Positions 13,255 to 24,838 of a DNA stretch of 64,000 bases are shown here, in pieces. A program made the position numbers and the translations under genes. The stretch is from Microcebus murinus (lineage: Eukaryota > Chordata > Mammalia > Primates > Cheirogaleidae): the NCBI RefSeq assembly GCF_040939455.1, contig NC_134117.1:29071501-29135500 (forward strand), written 5' to 3'. Under the pieces are notes generated by a model that saw only the letters and a list, made by a program, of their open reading frames with translations, ran no database searches and was not told where the DNA came from. The stretch's first letter is position 1; every line of letters starts with the position of its first letter.

Positions 13255-13950
13255 TAAGTTTTAGATATTGGCTTTGCATCCTACAACCTTGCTAAATCCA
13301 CTTATTCTAGCTGTTTAATTATAGATTTTTTACATAGAATTTTTTAAAACATAGATTATCAAATTATCTGTGAATAAAGGCAGTTTTACTCTCCTTTCTA
13401 ATCTGTATGCTTTTTATTTCCTTATTGTATTGGCTAAAACGTCATTCAATGTTGAATAGAAGTGGTGACAGCAGACATTTTCTTTGCCTTGTTCTTAATC
13501 TTGGGAGGAAAGCATTTTAATCTTATGCCATTAAGTAAAACGTTACCTGTAGGGTTTTTTTTGTAGATGCCCTTCATCAGATTGATAAAATTCCCTTCTA
13601 TTTGTAGTTTGCTGAATTTTTTTTTAATTGGAATGAATGTTGGTTCTTGGAATGCGTTTTTCTGCGTCTTTTCACATGATCTATGATTTTTCTTTTTTAG
13701 TCTGATTAATATGGTGAATAGCATTGATTGATTTTCTAATCTTAAATCAGTCTTGCATTCCTTTGATGAACATTATTTTGTCATGATGTATTATCCATTT
13801 TACATATTTTTGGATCCCATTGCTAAAATTTGTTGTTTTGCATCTATGTTTATAAGAGATACTGGTCTGTAGTTTTCTTATAGTGTCTTTTTTGCTGGTT
13901 TTGCTATCAAGATAATGCTAGGTACATAGAATCAGTGTTTTTTCTACTAT
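13255..13950 (-). repeat. Old L1 ORF2 fragment, reverse orientation
   Basis: The plus strand matches the reverse complement of L1 ORF2 reverse-transcriptase/3' sequence: 'ttcaatgttgaatagaagtg', 'catgatctatgatttttctt', 'cagtcttgcattcctttgat' and 'gatactggtctgtagttttc'. It is full of stops and frameshifts. It continues the L1 interrupted by MER2 at 12,821. Confidence 0.75.
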
Positions 13951-16504
13951 AGTACTACAGTACCCAATAGAAATAGAAGGGTAGGTTATATATTAATATG
14001 TTGAAAATATCTGGATAAATTAGATAGGCTTCTTAGATGCATTTGTATTTGAGTTAGCCATGCCCTGATTAGTATATCCAGTTGTTGAAATGCTTGAATT
14101 GAGGCTGAATACTTTTTAATAATAGATGTAAAGTCATAAAATGTGTGAGTTTAAAAAGGGATAGTAGAAATTATCTGCTATAAGCAGGTGTTGAAGAAAT
14201 ACTTAAACATAATGGCTGACAGGATGATATATTTCCTAAGAATCACCTTACAATTACCACCTATTATCCTAAAAAAATTCTTGCCCATTAGCATTCCAGA
14301 ATAGCCCATCTTAGGCTACTTTTTCCCTTTCCATTCCATTCATACCACAGATTTTCTAAAAGGCCAGTCTGGAAGCAAAGATAGAATAAGTAGTAGCCAC
14401 ATTCTTGGTTTATGAATAAGATTGAGAAAAGTTGACCAGTTGGTAGATTTTTGGGGTGTTAAGTACTGACAGGCAACACTTGTTCCTGACGTGTTATGGA
14501 TCAGGGAGGCCCTCAACATGGAGAAAGTCTGTCGTCTCCCCACTGCCTGCATTCTCCTCTGGTCCATGAATAGTGGCTAGGGGAGAGCCTTCTATTAGTT
14601 TACATTCCAGGGTTTTCTCCAGTGTATTAGACACTCTTGGTTGCTACATTTCATTTTAAAATGAAACCTTAATCTGGATGTCAAACATAGAAAACAGATA
14701 AAAGCATGATTCTGTTAGTGTACATATATTTTGCAATTCAATGTTTTAACATTTTACATTTAATGAGAGCAATAAAGTTGTGATGAATATCAAGGGATAT
14801 GAATAATAGTTATACCTTCTTCAGCAACCAGTTTATCTGGTTGAATATCAGTATTGAGGAAAATCCTGACTTCACAAAAGAGTTAGTTCCATGTGATTTT
14901 TTTTAATAGCCTGTCTTGCAATTTAAGAGTATTCTTCAAGTAAATTCATCCAGAACTTGAACATAAAGGAGTAGGGAATTGGTTTCACAGTTTAATCACT
15001 AACAATTTCTGATGAACTGCTCTTATTTTTTAAATCATATATAAAATAATCAGACAAGAAAAGGGAAACATTTTTAAATAAATGCTAAATAGTTGATAAT
15101 ATCTTGATGAGAGTATGGGTTCCTTAATTGGCTGTTAAGGGTGCAGAAGGCAAGATGTGCCCTTATTTCACTGGCCACTCAATTGCCTATGACACACATG
15201 TGCTATACTGGTACCTTTGCTTGCACAACTTTTAGTAAGTAAATATGTTGTAGGCCTGAATTGGGATAGGGGAAAGTGAAGGTAGAACAAAAGAACCCAT
15301 GTAGCATTACCAATCTTCCTAATCAATGACACATTTCATTCAGTTCAACTGTATTCACAAAGATAGCAGGAGAAACTGTATTCTGAAGTTTGCATGAAAA
15401 TGAGTTAACCTGTCTGTGGTATCCATAGTGTATTGATATTTGGTATAGAACTCATTGGAATCTGTGTATTTTTATTGCAGTTGAAATATTTTTAAAAAAC
15501 TATTTTCAAAAGAATATTCAAATCAAATACTTGTGGAATTCCTGAAGCTCTTGAGCAGGACCTGAAAGTTCTGTGGAACAGTTTGAAAACCATGTGTTGC
15601 CACAGAAAGATGTTTTCTTCAGTTTCTATTAAATTTTTATTTGAAATTAGAGTTCTGGCAAATTCAGGGAAAAATACATAGGTCTTAATTATAATGTGTT
15701 ATGGTTTATTAGTCTTCTAGTAATTAAGAAAACAATCAAAAGCAGAAATTGAGAATTTCTCCTTTAATGTATGAGACATATATAATTCAGAGTATATTAT
15801 ATGTAGAGCTTAAAGACATCTGCTCATTTTTGATATTTTACATAATAATTATATGAGCATAAATTCATAGGCCTAAACTGAGACACAAATAAATTGAGTT
15901 TCCTTAAGTCTGATCTTTAAAATGGGATTACAACTCTCATAACTCTCACACATTTACGTTTTATCTGAAAGGAAGACAATGATACCTATTGGCTTGGTTA
16001 AAAACACACACAACACACACACAGAGGATGAAATGAAGAGATAGTTTTTACTAATATTGCTTTAAAAGAGGTTCTTCTCATGCTATCATTTTCTCTCAGT
16101 GTCTTTACAAGTTTCATTCAGCTTTTCTCTCACTTTTATTTTCTTTTAGAACCCCAAAGCGTATAATGAAAAGAGATCTTAGAGGTGATTTAGTTCCCCA
16201 TTTTACAGAAGTTCTGAGTGAAGGAAACATAACTAGATGCTGGCCAGAAAAGCGTGAATGTGTGTCATTGTTTACTCAGATTTTACCAAAAAAATAAATT
16301 AATCAAAAATAAATATTTTTCTGATTGGTGACTTTGGTTCTAGAATCTCTTTATGGTCTTCTCTGTAATTTTAGACTTTGAATTACTAATAGGCAGAACA
16401 ATATTTGTACTGTTTTAGTAATGACACATAGGTAGGTAGAGATATGCTTCTATTGTTAGGATTCCAAGGCAGTGTAGAGAAGGAAAAAAGATCATGAATT
16501 GAAA

Positions 16505-16640
16505 TTTTAGTCTGGCTGACTACTAGCTGTGCGATCATGAGAAGTTACTTAGCCTTTCTGAGTCTTATTTTCTTCGCCTGTAAAATAGGGAAATAATACA
16601 TATAAAGCTCCTTGTGCATGTTAGGAATGCAAGAAAGTAT
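16505..16640 (+). repeat. MIR element
   Basis: The MIR core is recognisable: 'actagctgtgcgatcatgag', 'ttacttagcctttctgagtc', then 'tcgcctgtaaaataggg'. It is an ancient SINE with no coding content. Confidence 0.7.
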
Positions 16641-17002
16641 AGCCAAATTAAAAAAAAAAAAGTATAGCCAAATAAATAAGTTGGTTATAATGATGAAAGA
16701 TAAAAGATAGATGTTAAAAGCATGACAGCTGAAAGTACAGGAAGAGAAAAAAGGACTATAACAGAGACAGTATGGAAGACTAGGAAAAACAGGGCAACTA
16801 AAATAGATAGGAAACAGTTCAATTTGTATTAGTTCAATTTGTATATTTTAAAGCACATGGTTTTTCATATTGCATAATTTTAGTCCATATTGAATGTAAA
16901 CATTTTCTTTTGTGATCAAATTGTGTTTAAATCTTTGTGTCCCTTTTTTTTGTTTTTATTAATGTTATTCTCCAAGTAATCACATTTTTACTTAATTTAC
17001 AG

Positions 17003-17142
17003 GTGGCTGTTTGTTGCATCTGTTTTTTTGTTATTCTTCCTCTAAATCTTGTTGGTACAATACTTGGCCGAAATCTGTCAGGTCAGCCCAACTTTCCTTG
17101 TCGTGTCAATGCTGTGCCTCGTCCTATACCGGAGAAAAAATG
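17003..17142 (+). CDS. TM9SF3: TM9SF3 exon: residues 396-442
   Basis: This 140-nt exon has 46 codons from [20 protein letters not shown] through [20 protein letters not shown] to PIPEKK, plus two bases of the split Trp442. It holds a membrane helix and the strongly conserved [18 protein letters not shown] motif of nonaspanins. The acceptor is atttacag and the donor is gtaaag. A second reading that treats the upstream intron as coding from 16,937 is ruled out by the good acceptor at 17,001. Confidence 0.97.
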
Positions 17143-17431
17143 GTAAAGAGAATGCTAAATCTTGTGATTGTTTCTCATAATATATGAGTTCTTAAGGCTA
17201 TTGTAACTTTAAAATTGGTGTATATTGATAAGAATGACTCCTAGGTTTGAGCTTAAGAATTTGTTCATTTTAATTTTTCCTTTATCCTACATTATTATTA
17301 ATAGTCATAAATTACATCCTTATTTCACTTTCTGAATGTTGTGCTACTTACAGATAGGTCAGGTGCTATGATAAGAACCTTGGTGTATAGAGGTGGGTGG
17401 GGCTGGGGACTAAAGCTGCAACAGTTTTATT

Positions 17432-17600
17432 AAGCCTGCAGGCCAAATCTGCCCATTGTAAATAAAATTTCGTTGGAGCTCAGCACACCCATTTATTTAC
17501 ATTTATCTGTGGCTGCTTTTACACTATAGCATCAGGATTGACAGATTAGTAGTTATGTCAGAGATCATATCACCTGCAAAACCTGAAATATTTACTACAT
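17432..17600 (-). repeat. hAT-Charlie-type element, same family as the copy at 33,399
   Basis: The stretch 'gcctgcaggccaaatctgcc', 'taaataaaatttcgttggag' and 'cctgaaatatttactacatt' is the reverse complement of the element at 33,399-33,599. It is truncated before the second terminus. I did not assign a subfamily. Confidence 0.65.
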
Positions 17601-18479
17601 TTCTAAATGTTTGATTCTAACCAATAGATATATAGCCAGATACATCCTACTAATTGACAGGTGAATTAGGGTTTGAGACCAATTATAATTTATTGTTATA
17701 TTCTTCATCTTCAGTTGGGAATAGTATAGAATCTCTCAAATTCATGCCTGTTACATTTTATGCACAGAATGTATTCTTGAGGACCTCCCAGGATCCAAGA
17801 TTAATCCTGACAAAGGATACACATATTTTTGTTTAACAGTTAAAGAGGTGCCTCTATGACAATATTATAAATATAAGTTTATAGTTCATTTGACCAGTTA
17901 GATTTGAAATTTTGATTCTTGATGGATTTTTAATTTGAGATGATTTTTATTTTTTCAAATTTTGAACATAAAATAATGTAATTAATATTTTTATGTTATT
18001 GTTATAATGCAGATTTGAGCAAAACGTAAACTTACATTTTGCTTAAAATTAGTAAATTGAATATTAGTGCTGCTTTATGCTAGTCTACATTTGTTCTTTA
18101 TCACCTATTTGTAGAGTGATCTGTTCTTGTCTTAGGAATTGGCCATGTTCTTTTCTTTCCTTAGATTGGTGTTTATAAGAGACTTTGTCTAGAACTTTTG
18201 TATACATTCTTTAAAGTAAATTATTTTTTTCCTAAATCCATGTTAGACCGTTAGGGCCTGTCAATGTCCTGATGTTCACACCTATTACTGGGGAAGGTGA
18301 GGTTAAAGAACAAGCATAGTCAGAAGTCTCAAAAGTTCTTCTAAGTCACCAGGGCTTATGAAGGGGAGGAGGGAACCACACATAACCTTCCTCATCAGAG
18401 ATGGGTCACACACATTTAGGTATAGGAAAGTTCATATATGTCTTCATTTGGGGGGATATAATCACATGGAAACCTAAAT

Positions 18480-18590
18480 CTGAATTCTAGATTTGGCTAT
18501 CATGGACTGTGTCACCTTGGACAAGTCACTTTTAACCTCTGTGGGTCTTGGCTTCCTATAAAACAGGAAAGGAGATTAGATTAAATATTT
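18480..18590 (+). repeat. MIR element
   Basis: The MIR core includes 'gtcaccttggacaagtcact', 'taacctctgtgggtcttggc' and 'ttcctataaaacaggaaagg'. Confidence 0.7.
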
Positions 18591-18769
18591 TTAAGTTACT
18601 TTTTTCAACTCTCAACTCAGTTTTTTAGTTTGTTCATTCCAGAGATATTAGTTTAGTATCTTTTCTGTGCCAGATATTATGATAGACAATGGGAATACCT
18701 AGATGAATAGCTCTGCCTTCTAGGGTTTATAATCTAGTGAAGTCTGATACACAGACACACACACATGTG

Positions 18770-18885
18770 CGTGAGTACATATATGTAATTGTATATATTG
18801 TAACTGTACATGTGTGTGCACATATGTAATTGTATATATTGTAACTGGACAGTTACATACATGTAATTGGACAGTTACAATATAG
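18770..18885. repeat. Compound AT-rich direct and inverted repeat
   Basis: A 26-bp sequence occurs twice exactly (18,781-18,806 and 18,822-18,847; period 41). The second copy ends in GTAACTG-GA-CAGTTAC, a palindrome at 18,841-18,856. A further 13-bp perfect inverted match joins 18,835-18,847 with 18,872-18,884. It follows a short CA/TG microsatellite at 18,750-18,767. Confidence 0.8.
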
Positions 18886-19625
18886 TGTGGTAAGTGCTGC
18901 AGTGGAAAGTTCAAGAAGCAGTGAGAGAATGGGGGAAAGACCCACCTCTTCCTGGGAGACTCAGGGAAGGCTTTTAAGCGAGAAAACTTGAGCCAAAGCT
19001 TGTAGGAAGACAAGTAGGAGATGAGAGAAGACATCCAAGTGGAGAATTGTCAATTGCAGTCAGTAAAGGCTTGTTTAGTGAATTAATGAAGGTTGAATTT
19101 TATTTTTAATTCTTTCTTTAGCCTCATTATAAATCAGAACATATACCTTAATTGTATAATTTGTAGGAAAAGAAATTACAGAGCCAAGGAGAGAGAGAGC
19201 AAAGAGATGGCAGGGCCATAATTTGGGAAACATTATTTCAGATAGGGGTCTCAAGACTCTCATTTTCTTTCCCTTTGGCTTTCTGTGAATAAATGCCTTA
19301 TAGAGTTCTTAAAAGTTATTGAGGGTGGTAGAACAGGAGTAAATCCTTAAGAGTCTTTCTTGAGTTCTGCTGATGGCAATAATTTTTGTTCCTCAAATAC
19401 TTGTTTTGGCCTTTAATGCTGGAAAGAATATTCATTATAACCTATGGATAATTTGAAGTCCTACCTGTGTATTGAACCTCTTTGGGTTCTGGCTTTTCTT
19501 TTTACTGGTTTGTTTCTACTCTTTAGAGGTGATTTTTAAGTATCAAGCATCTGCTTTCTATTATCAGGATTTATATAATATGAAAATCATATTAGAAGTT
19601 TACTATTAATTTTAATATTTTTCAG

Positions 19626-19694
19626 GTTCATGGAGCCTGCAGTTATTGTTTGCCTGGGAGGAATTTTACCATTTGGCTCAATCTTTATTGAAAT
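19626..19694 (+). CDS. TM9SF3: TM9SF3 exon: residues 442-465
   Basis: This 69-nt exon carries one base completing Trp442, 22 codons ([20 protein letters not shown], then IE), and two bases of the split Met465. It covers one membrane helix with the conserved GG.LPFG motif. Acceptor atttttcag, donor gtaagt. Confidence 0.96.
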
Positions 19695-20589
19695 GTAAGT
19701 TTTTTAATAATGTATTTATGTTTTGAGAGATTTGATTGTAATAAGAGAATTTAGGAGTTAGGGTACATATAGAATCATCAGATGGGAAAACATCTAATAG
19801 GGATAGTCTGTTAATTCTATGGCTTCCAGAAAGGCATTTACATAGACTACATAAAGGTAGTTGTCTGCTCTATTCTCAAATATTCAGGTGAAATTTATAC
19901 TTTCTTATATTATATTCTAGACCTCTTTCACCTAACAGAAGATCTTAGAAATTAAAAACATATATATGCTAGAATGGTAGACTAGCCTTTGACCATATGC
20001 ATGATGTGAGGAATTAATGGGTTTTATGGTATTGAATATTTCTGAGGACCTAAGGAACTAGGTAAACCATTACCTACTAGTCAGTCTAGGCCCTGACATC
20101 TTTTGATGTGTAGTCATTCCTAGGTTCCTTCGACAGAGGCCTGCAAGAGTGCTGGGAATTGTGTACGTGTGTGTGGGTGGGAGGTATGCCATCTTGTGCC
20201 CACTCAGCATGCTTTATATCTGCATCCTTTGTCACCTCTGCAAAATATAAGCCTTTCTTTTCTCAGCTGGTGTCCCAGTGTCCCTCGATGGGAATGCTCT
20301 GGTTATTTTAGGCAAGACAATTCTTTGTATAGGACTTTCTCAAGTACTGCAGTCATACACCCTTGGCTCCTGCACCAAAATGCCAATCATTGTGACAACT
20401 CAAAGTACCTTACATGTTTCTAGATGCCCCACTGCTGATTCTCTTCTGTACAGTAGGAGCCTCCTTACTAGACATGATTGGATTGGTAGTTAATTAATGA
20501 AGAAGTTGGCTCATGTAAGGGAATTATTTAAAATGATACATAATATTTTATTTTAAAACAACTAAATATACACCCTTCACTAATATATT

Positions 20590-20876
20590 TTTATTTTTTT
20601 AGAGACGGGGTCTTTCTCTGCCACCCAGGCCGGAGTGCAGTGGCGTGATCACAGCTCACTGTAACCTCAAATTCCTGTGCTCAAGTGATCTTCCTGCCTC
20701 AGCCTCCTGAGTAGCTGGGACTACAGGCTTGTACAGTCCCTTCCTGGCCAATTTTGTTTTTTAAATTTTTTGTAGAGACAGGTCTTGCTATGTTGCCCAG
20801 GCTCATCTTGAACTTCTGGTCTCAGGTGATCCTTCCAAAGTCCTGGGATTACAGGCATGAGCTACTGTGCCTGGCC
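20590..20876 (-). repeat. Old Alu element (AluJ-like), reverse orientation
   Basis: Starts after a T-rich tail at 'agagacggggtctttctctg', has the two-arm layout, and ends 'ctgtgcctggcc'. It lacks the lemur-specific linker insertion and is diverged. Confidence 0.87.
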
Positions 20877-21569
20877 TGATTTTTTTTTTTTTTTTTTTTA
20901 ATACAGAGCCAAAGTCTTGTCTTTGATTTGTATCTACTGATTGGAGTTTCCATCGTTTTTCCTTTGACATTCATAATACAGCTTCTGTGTTTTCTAACCA
21001 TTTAAGGCCAATTTAAATGGAGCAAGAACATAAAGACCTGTCTGAAGCATTCTCAGTACAGAATCCTTCTAGATTTGTACATTTGTCCCCCAGGCTTTTA
21101 TGACCATCTCACCCATATCTAATTTTATAACTTTTTTTTAGCAACTCACCCTTATCAAATCTTTCCAAAGCATTCAACATAATTTTCATAGAGACCACAC
21201 ATCCTTTTTGTGCCCATGTTTATTTGTTTATATAACATTTAATTTAGTCAATGTAGTGTAAGTACACTAACAAGTACAACTGACCTAAGTAGATATGGGC
21301 CAACTCATAGTTGTCACCTACCAGCTCCAAGTGTGCTGTGGGCATTAGTACCTTAGAGAGGGATTGGAGTGTGTGTCACTGTGTAACTAACTCATGGATT
21401 AACAAAGCCAGTTCAGGAACTTCTATAGTTCCAGTCTGACTTTGCTTTGTGTCCTCACCCTGACTCACCTGTGACTGCTTTTTGCCTTCTGCCCTTAACC
21501 AGTACTTCTGGATCACATCTCTTCCTGCTCTCTCAGGCACTGTACTCCACACATAGATAGCTACTCTGT

Positions 21570-22165
21570 TGTTTCTTTAACTTCTCTTCTGTTTTGATCA
21601 CCCTCAGACTCATTCTCCTCCTGGTAACCAAAGTGATCTTTTTAAGTTATCAGTCTGATTATGTCACTTCTTTGCTAAAGACTTCTGATTTTTATTGAAG
21701 TGAGGTCCCAACTTCATAATGTGATCATTAAAGACCTTTGTAGTAATAAGAACTGTCCTATTCACTTCTTCAACATGATATCTTAGTTCTTGCCCCTTCA
21801 TATAAAGTACTAGCCATATTGAATTACTTTGAGTTTTTCAAAATGCAGTGAATTCCCTTATTTGCTAACCTTTGCTGTTCCTGTTCCTGAAACATTCTTG
21901 TAGCTCCCCTCACCCCCCACATGCCTTATCTGATTGTTCTCAATACCTTCTCCCCAAAGCTACATCCAGCCAAAACAGGAAGTTGCCCCTCTTAAGTGCC
22001 TTGGTGACATATCACAGCATATCATGACCCTTTACTGTGTTTCCCCACCAGCCAGTAATCTTCTTGAGAATAGAGACTTTATTGTCTTCAGTTTGTTCTC
22101 ACTGCTTTCCTGATATGTGGTAGGGGCTTGGTAAATATTCGTTGAAAGAATGAATGATAAATAAA
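21570..22165 (-). repeat. L2 LINE 3' region, reverse orientation
   Basis: Blocks of reversed L2 are spread along the stretch: 'aaagtgatctttttaagtta', 'gattatgtcacttctttgct', 'ttgctgttcctgttcctgaa', 'cttcttgagaatagagactt' and 'ggtaaatattcgttgaaaga'. It is heavily decayed. Confidence 0.65.
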
Positions 22166-22800
22166 TGAATTAACAAGCAGAAGTGAACAAAAAAAAAGGC
22201 AAAAAGGCTCTGGTATAACTTAATGATGACTTAGTAACAGATTTAGGGTAAATTGTCTTTTTCTTAATGAAAAATCTTAATGCTCTTCACTATACTCTGA
22301 AGACAGTGTGAATCTTCTTTAGGCTTTCCTAATTACCTTCTTTTCTGAATTTTATACATTATTGCTCTATCAAACTTACTTTTCTATTTAATAGGGTGTT
22401 TTATAAAATACCAAATACATTGCTTGACTAGTGTTGTATCTACAAAATAATGAAAGAATAAGGGATTGACTTTTACAAATATGGATTTTCAGCTATTTTC
22501 ATTTGTTCTTTTCTATATTTTACTCCTTTAAGCTTCTAATTTACTCAGTTTGCTTAGAGGTGAATGCCCTACTGAAGAATCTGTTCTTGAAAAATTATCC
22601 TAGAAAATATTTTTTGAGAGAATTTTAGAGGATTTAATAGATGAGAAAGGGTAAAGGAAACTGTTGGAAGTTACTTGAGAGAAAAATATTGAGATTCAAG
22701 TGAGACAATAGTGGGAATAAAAATGTAAGATGTAAGCAAGAGCAGAGTGAGCTTCAAGGATAAAGACTAGAAACATCTGCCTTTATTGCATCTTATTTAG

Positions 22801-22947
22801 GTATTTCATCTTCACGTCTTTCTGGGCATACAAGATCTATTATGTCTATGGCTTCATGATGCTGGTGCTGGTGATCCTGTGCATCGTGACTGTTTGCGTG
22901 ACCATCGTGTGCACATATTTCCTACTAAATGCAGAAGATTATAGGTG
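22801..22947 (+). CDS. TM9SF3: TM9SF3 exon: residues 465-514
   Basis: This 147-nt exon carries one base completing Met465, 48 codons and two bases of the split Trp514. It encodes [20 protein letters not shown], then [20 protein letters not shown] and LLNAEDYR. It has two closely spaced hydrophobic stretches around the conserved [12 protein letters not shown] turn, and the LLNAEDYRW motif at its end. Acceptor cttatttag, donor gtaagt. Confidence 0.97.
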
Positions 22948-23472
22948 GTAAGTACGTATTTGTGGGAAGGAACTTTGGGGTCCATAAAATTTTAAAATAA
23001 GATTTGCTTTGAAGTCTATCAAGAGGAGTAAAAGATCTGTATTAAAAAGTGTTGCTACTTAAAATAGTATAGGGATTTTTTTTTCAGTTATAAAAATAAA
23101 GATTTTAGAGGAAAAATAATATCAGTCAAATTTTTCGTATCAATGGGGGGGTACTATGTTAGAAATATTTTTACAAATTGCTTGGTAGGGAAATATTTTT
23201 ACAAAGCACTACTCCATTTTAAACACAGGGGACTTAAGTCTGAAAAAGGAAATGGTGTATTTAAGGTCACTTATAATAGAGAATCTGACAAAATTCAGCA
23301 TCTTTCCTTCCAATTCTTAGACTCTCTTTTTGTTGATACATTTAAGTACCATGTACATGCATTTGTTTTTTAAATATGTAGAATTTTAAAAGATGTTTTT
23401 ATCAAATATTTTGATTTAAAATCTTTATTTCAGTGCCATGCATTCAAAAGGGTTATCTTTTCTTTCCCCCAG
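22948..23472 (+). other. TM9SF3: TM9SF3 intron
   Basis: A 525-bp AT-rich intron with a pyrimidine-rich acceptor (ttcccccag). An open frame at 23,143-23,373 has no recognisable features. I see nothing else. Confidence 0.75.
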
Positions 23473-23556
23473 GCAATGGACAAGCTTTCTTTCTGCTGCA
23501 TCAACTGCAATCTATGTTTACATGTATTCCTTTTACTACTATTTTTTCAAAACGAA
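23473..23556 (+). CDS. TM9SF3: TM9SF3 exon: residues 514-542
   Basis: This 84-nt exon carries one base completing Trp514, 27 codons ([20 protein letters not shown] then YYYFFKT) and two bases of the split Lys542. The aromatic-rich helix and the W.W.SFL..A start are typical of nonaspanins. Donor gtaagt. Confidence 0.96.
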
Positions 23557-23672
23557 GTAAGTAGAGATATTCTCTCATTTTACTAAATTTGTCCTTTAAA
23601 TACTAAAATTTAAGGCTTTAAATGGAAAGTAAAAATGGATATACTATATGTGGTTATTTTGTTTTATTTCAG

Positions 23673-23749
23673 GATGTATGGCTTATTTCAAACATCATTT
23701 TACTTTGGATATATGGCGGTATTTAGCACAGCCTTGGGGATAATGTGTG
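23673..23749 (+). CDS. TM9SF3: TM9SF3 exon: residues 542-568
   Basis: This 77-nt exon carries one base completing Lys542, 25 codons ([20 protein letters not shown] then LGIMC) and one base of the split Gly568. It encodes most of the penultimate helix with the conserved M.G..Q..FYFGY pattern. The 116-bp intron before it (23,557-23,672) is the shortest in the gene. Donor gtaagt. Confidence 0.96.
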
Positions 23750-23934
23750 GTAAGTTGTGAAATTCTTTGAGTATCGTGAGTAAATCTGAGTTTCTCAGAA
23801 TCTAAAAAAAATATAATAATTGGAAATTAAGAAATTCCATTCTGTTGTTAGATCAGGAACACCAAAATAAACCCCCAATCTGGTTTCATTCTGGTTCCCT
23901 CCAAACCTAATTTATCACCTCATTAATTTCCTTT

Positions 23935-24038
23935 TTTTTAATGGAATGCTTCACAAATTTGCATGTCATCCTTGCACAGGGGCCATACTAATCTTCTCTA
24001 TATCATCCCAATTCTATATGTGCTACCAAAGTGAGCAC
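23935..24038 (-). pseudogene. U6 snRNA pseudogene (retroposed)
   Basis: On the minus strand the sequence begins GTGCTCACTTTGGTAGCACA and matches U6 snRNA over nearly its full length. It includes the region around the ACAGAGA box (here ATAGAGA) and ends GAAGCATTCCATT before an A/T-rich tail. Several substitutions and a small deletion near position 25 of U6 show it is not functional. I see no U6-type distal or proximal promoter elements upstream on the minus strand. U6 pseudogenes made by L1 machinery are common in primates. Confidence 0.88.
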
Positions 24039-24558
24039 ATTGCTTTCTATTTTTATAGAAATTCTAATAATTCTGTATAGCACAGAATTCCATGCCACAA
24101 TTAGTTTCTCATTCATGTGGAGAACTGGCCTTTTTAAAGCTCAGGTTCCACAGAAAATATCATGATGTAGGGAAGTGAAAGTGTTGCTGAATGATTTCTG
24201 TTTGGAAATTTCTCCGACTGTCCATGAAGGTGCCAGTGTCCAGGAGATAGCACAGTTCTGAGTACATACTTGGGTGTTTGCAGACTGGGCTTAATTCTGG
24301 CTCTGCCACATGTATTCTTTGTGCCTTGATCCAGTTTCCCAAGCTCTCCAACCCTCTATAAGATGAGAATAATACCACTATTTCATGGGTCTATCTCATT
24401 CTTCCATTAAAAAGAAAAGGTAATAGTTATCACCATATAAAAGAGTATAGAATGTGTGGAATAGCTAGAAAATAAAGAGAGAACTTTTGGAAACAGCATG
24501 ATAAATGGAAAGGGCATGGACGTGAGAGCCTAAAAGCACTGGATTATATCTCCACACT

Positions 24559-24838
24559 GGCTAGGCACAGTGACTCATGCCCATAATCCTAGCACTCTGG
24601 GAGGCTGAGGCGGGAGGATTGCTTGAGGTCAGGAGTTCGAGACCAGCTTAAGCAAGAGTGAGACCCCACTTCTACTAAAAAAATAGAAAAAATTAGCCAG
24701 GCGCAGTGGTGTGTCCCAGTTGCTCGGGAGGCTGAAGAAGATTGCCTGAGCCCACAAGTTTGAGGTTGTAGTGAGCTATGCTCACAACACTGCACTCTAG
24801 CCTGGGTGACAGAGCCAGACTCTGTCTTAAAAAAAAGA
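24559..24838 (+). repeat. Alu element (strepsirrhine-like) with partial target duplication
   Basis: Two-arm Alu starting GGCTAGGCACAGTGACTCAT. Its linker region 'agcaagagtgagacccc' and 'ctactaaaaaaatagaaa' resembles lemur/galago Alus rather than human ones. A near-direct repeat (ATCTCCACAC at about 24,548; ATCTCCATAC after the tail) supports retroposition. It lacks the longer linker insertion of the two youngest copies, so it is probably older. Confidence 0.85.

Larger units (their letters stand above)
17143..19625 (+). other. TM9SF3: TM9SF3 intron
   Basis: This 2.5-kb intron contains a reversed hAT-Charlie-type fragment (about 17,432-17,600), a MIR (about 18,480-18,590) and a compound direct/inverted AT-rich repeat cluster (18,770-18,885). 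No coding signal is seen. The acceptor is atttttcag. Confidence 0.75.
19695..22800 (+). other. TM9SF3: TM9SF3 intron with Alu and L2
   Basis: This 3.1-kb intron contains a reverse Alu (20,590-20,876) followed by a T-run at 20,880-20,899, and a long reverse L2-like stretch (about 21,570-22,165). The stretch at 20,060-20,490 has short open frames but no recognisable protein. The acceptor is tatttag. Confidence 0.75.

Noticed and set aside
16937..17146. 69-residue frame reading through the intron into a TM9SF3 exon
   Set aside because: Only the part from 17,003 is coding. The upstream part is intron, preceding a good acceptor.
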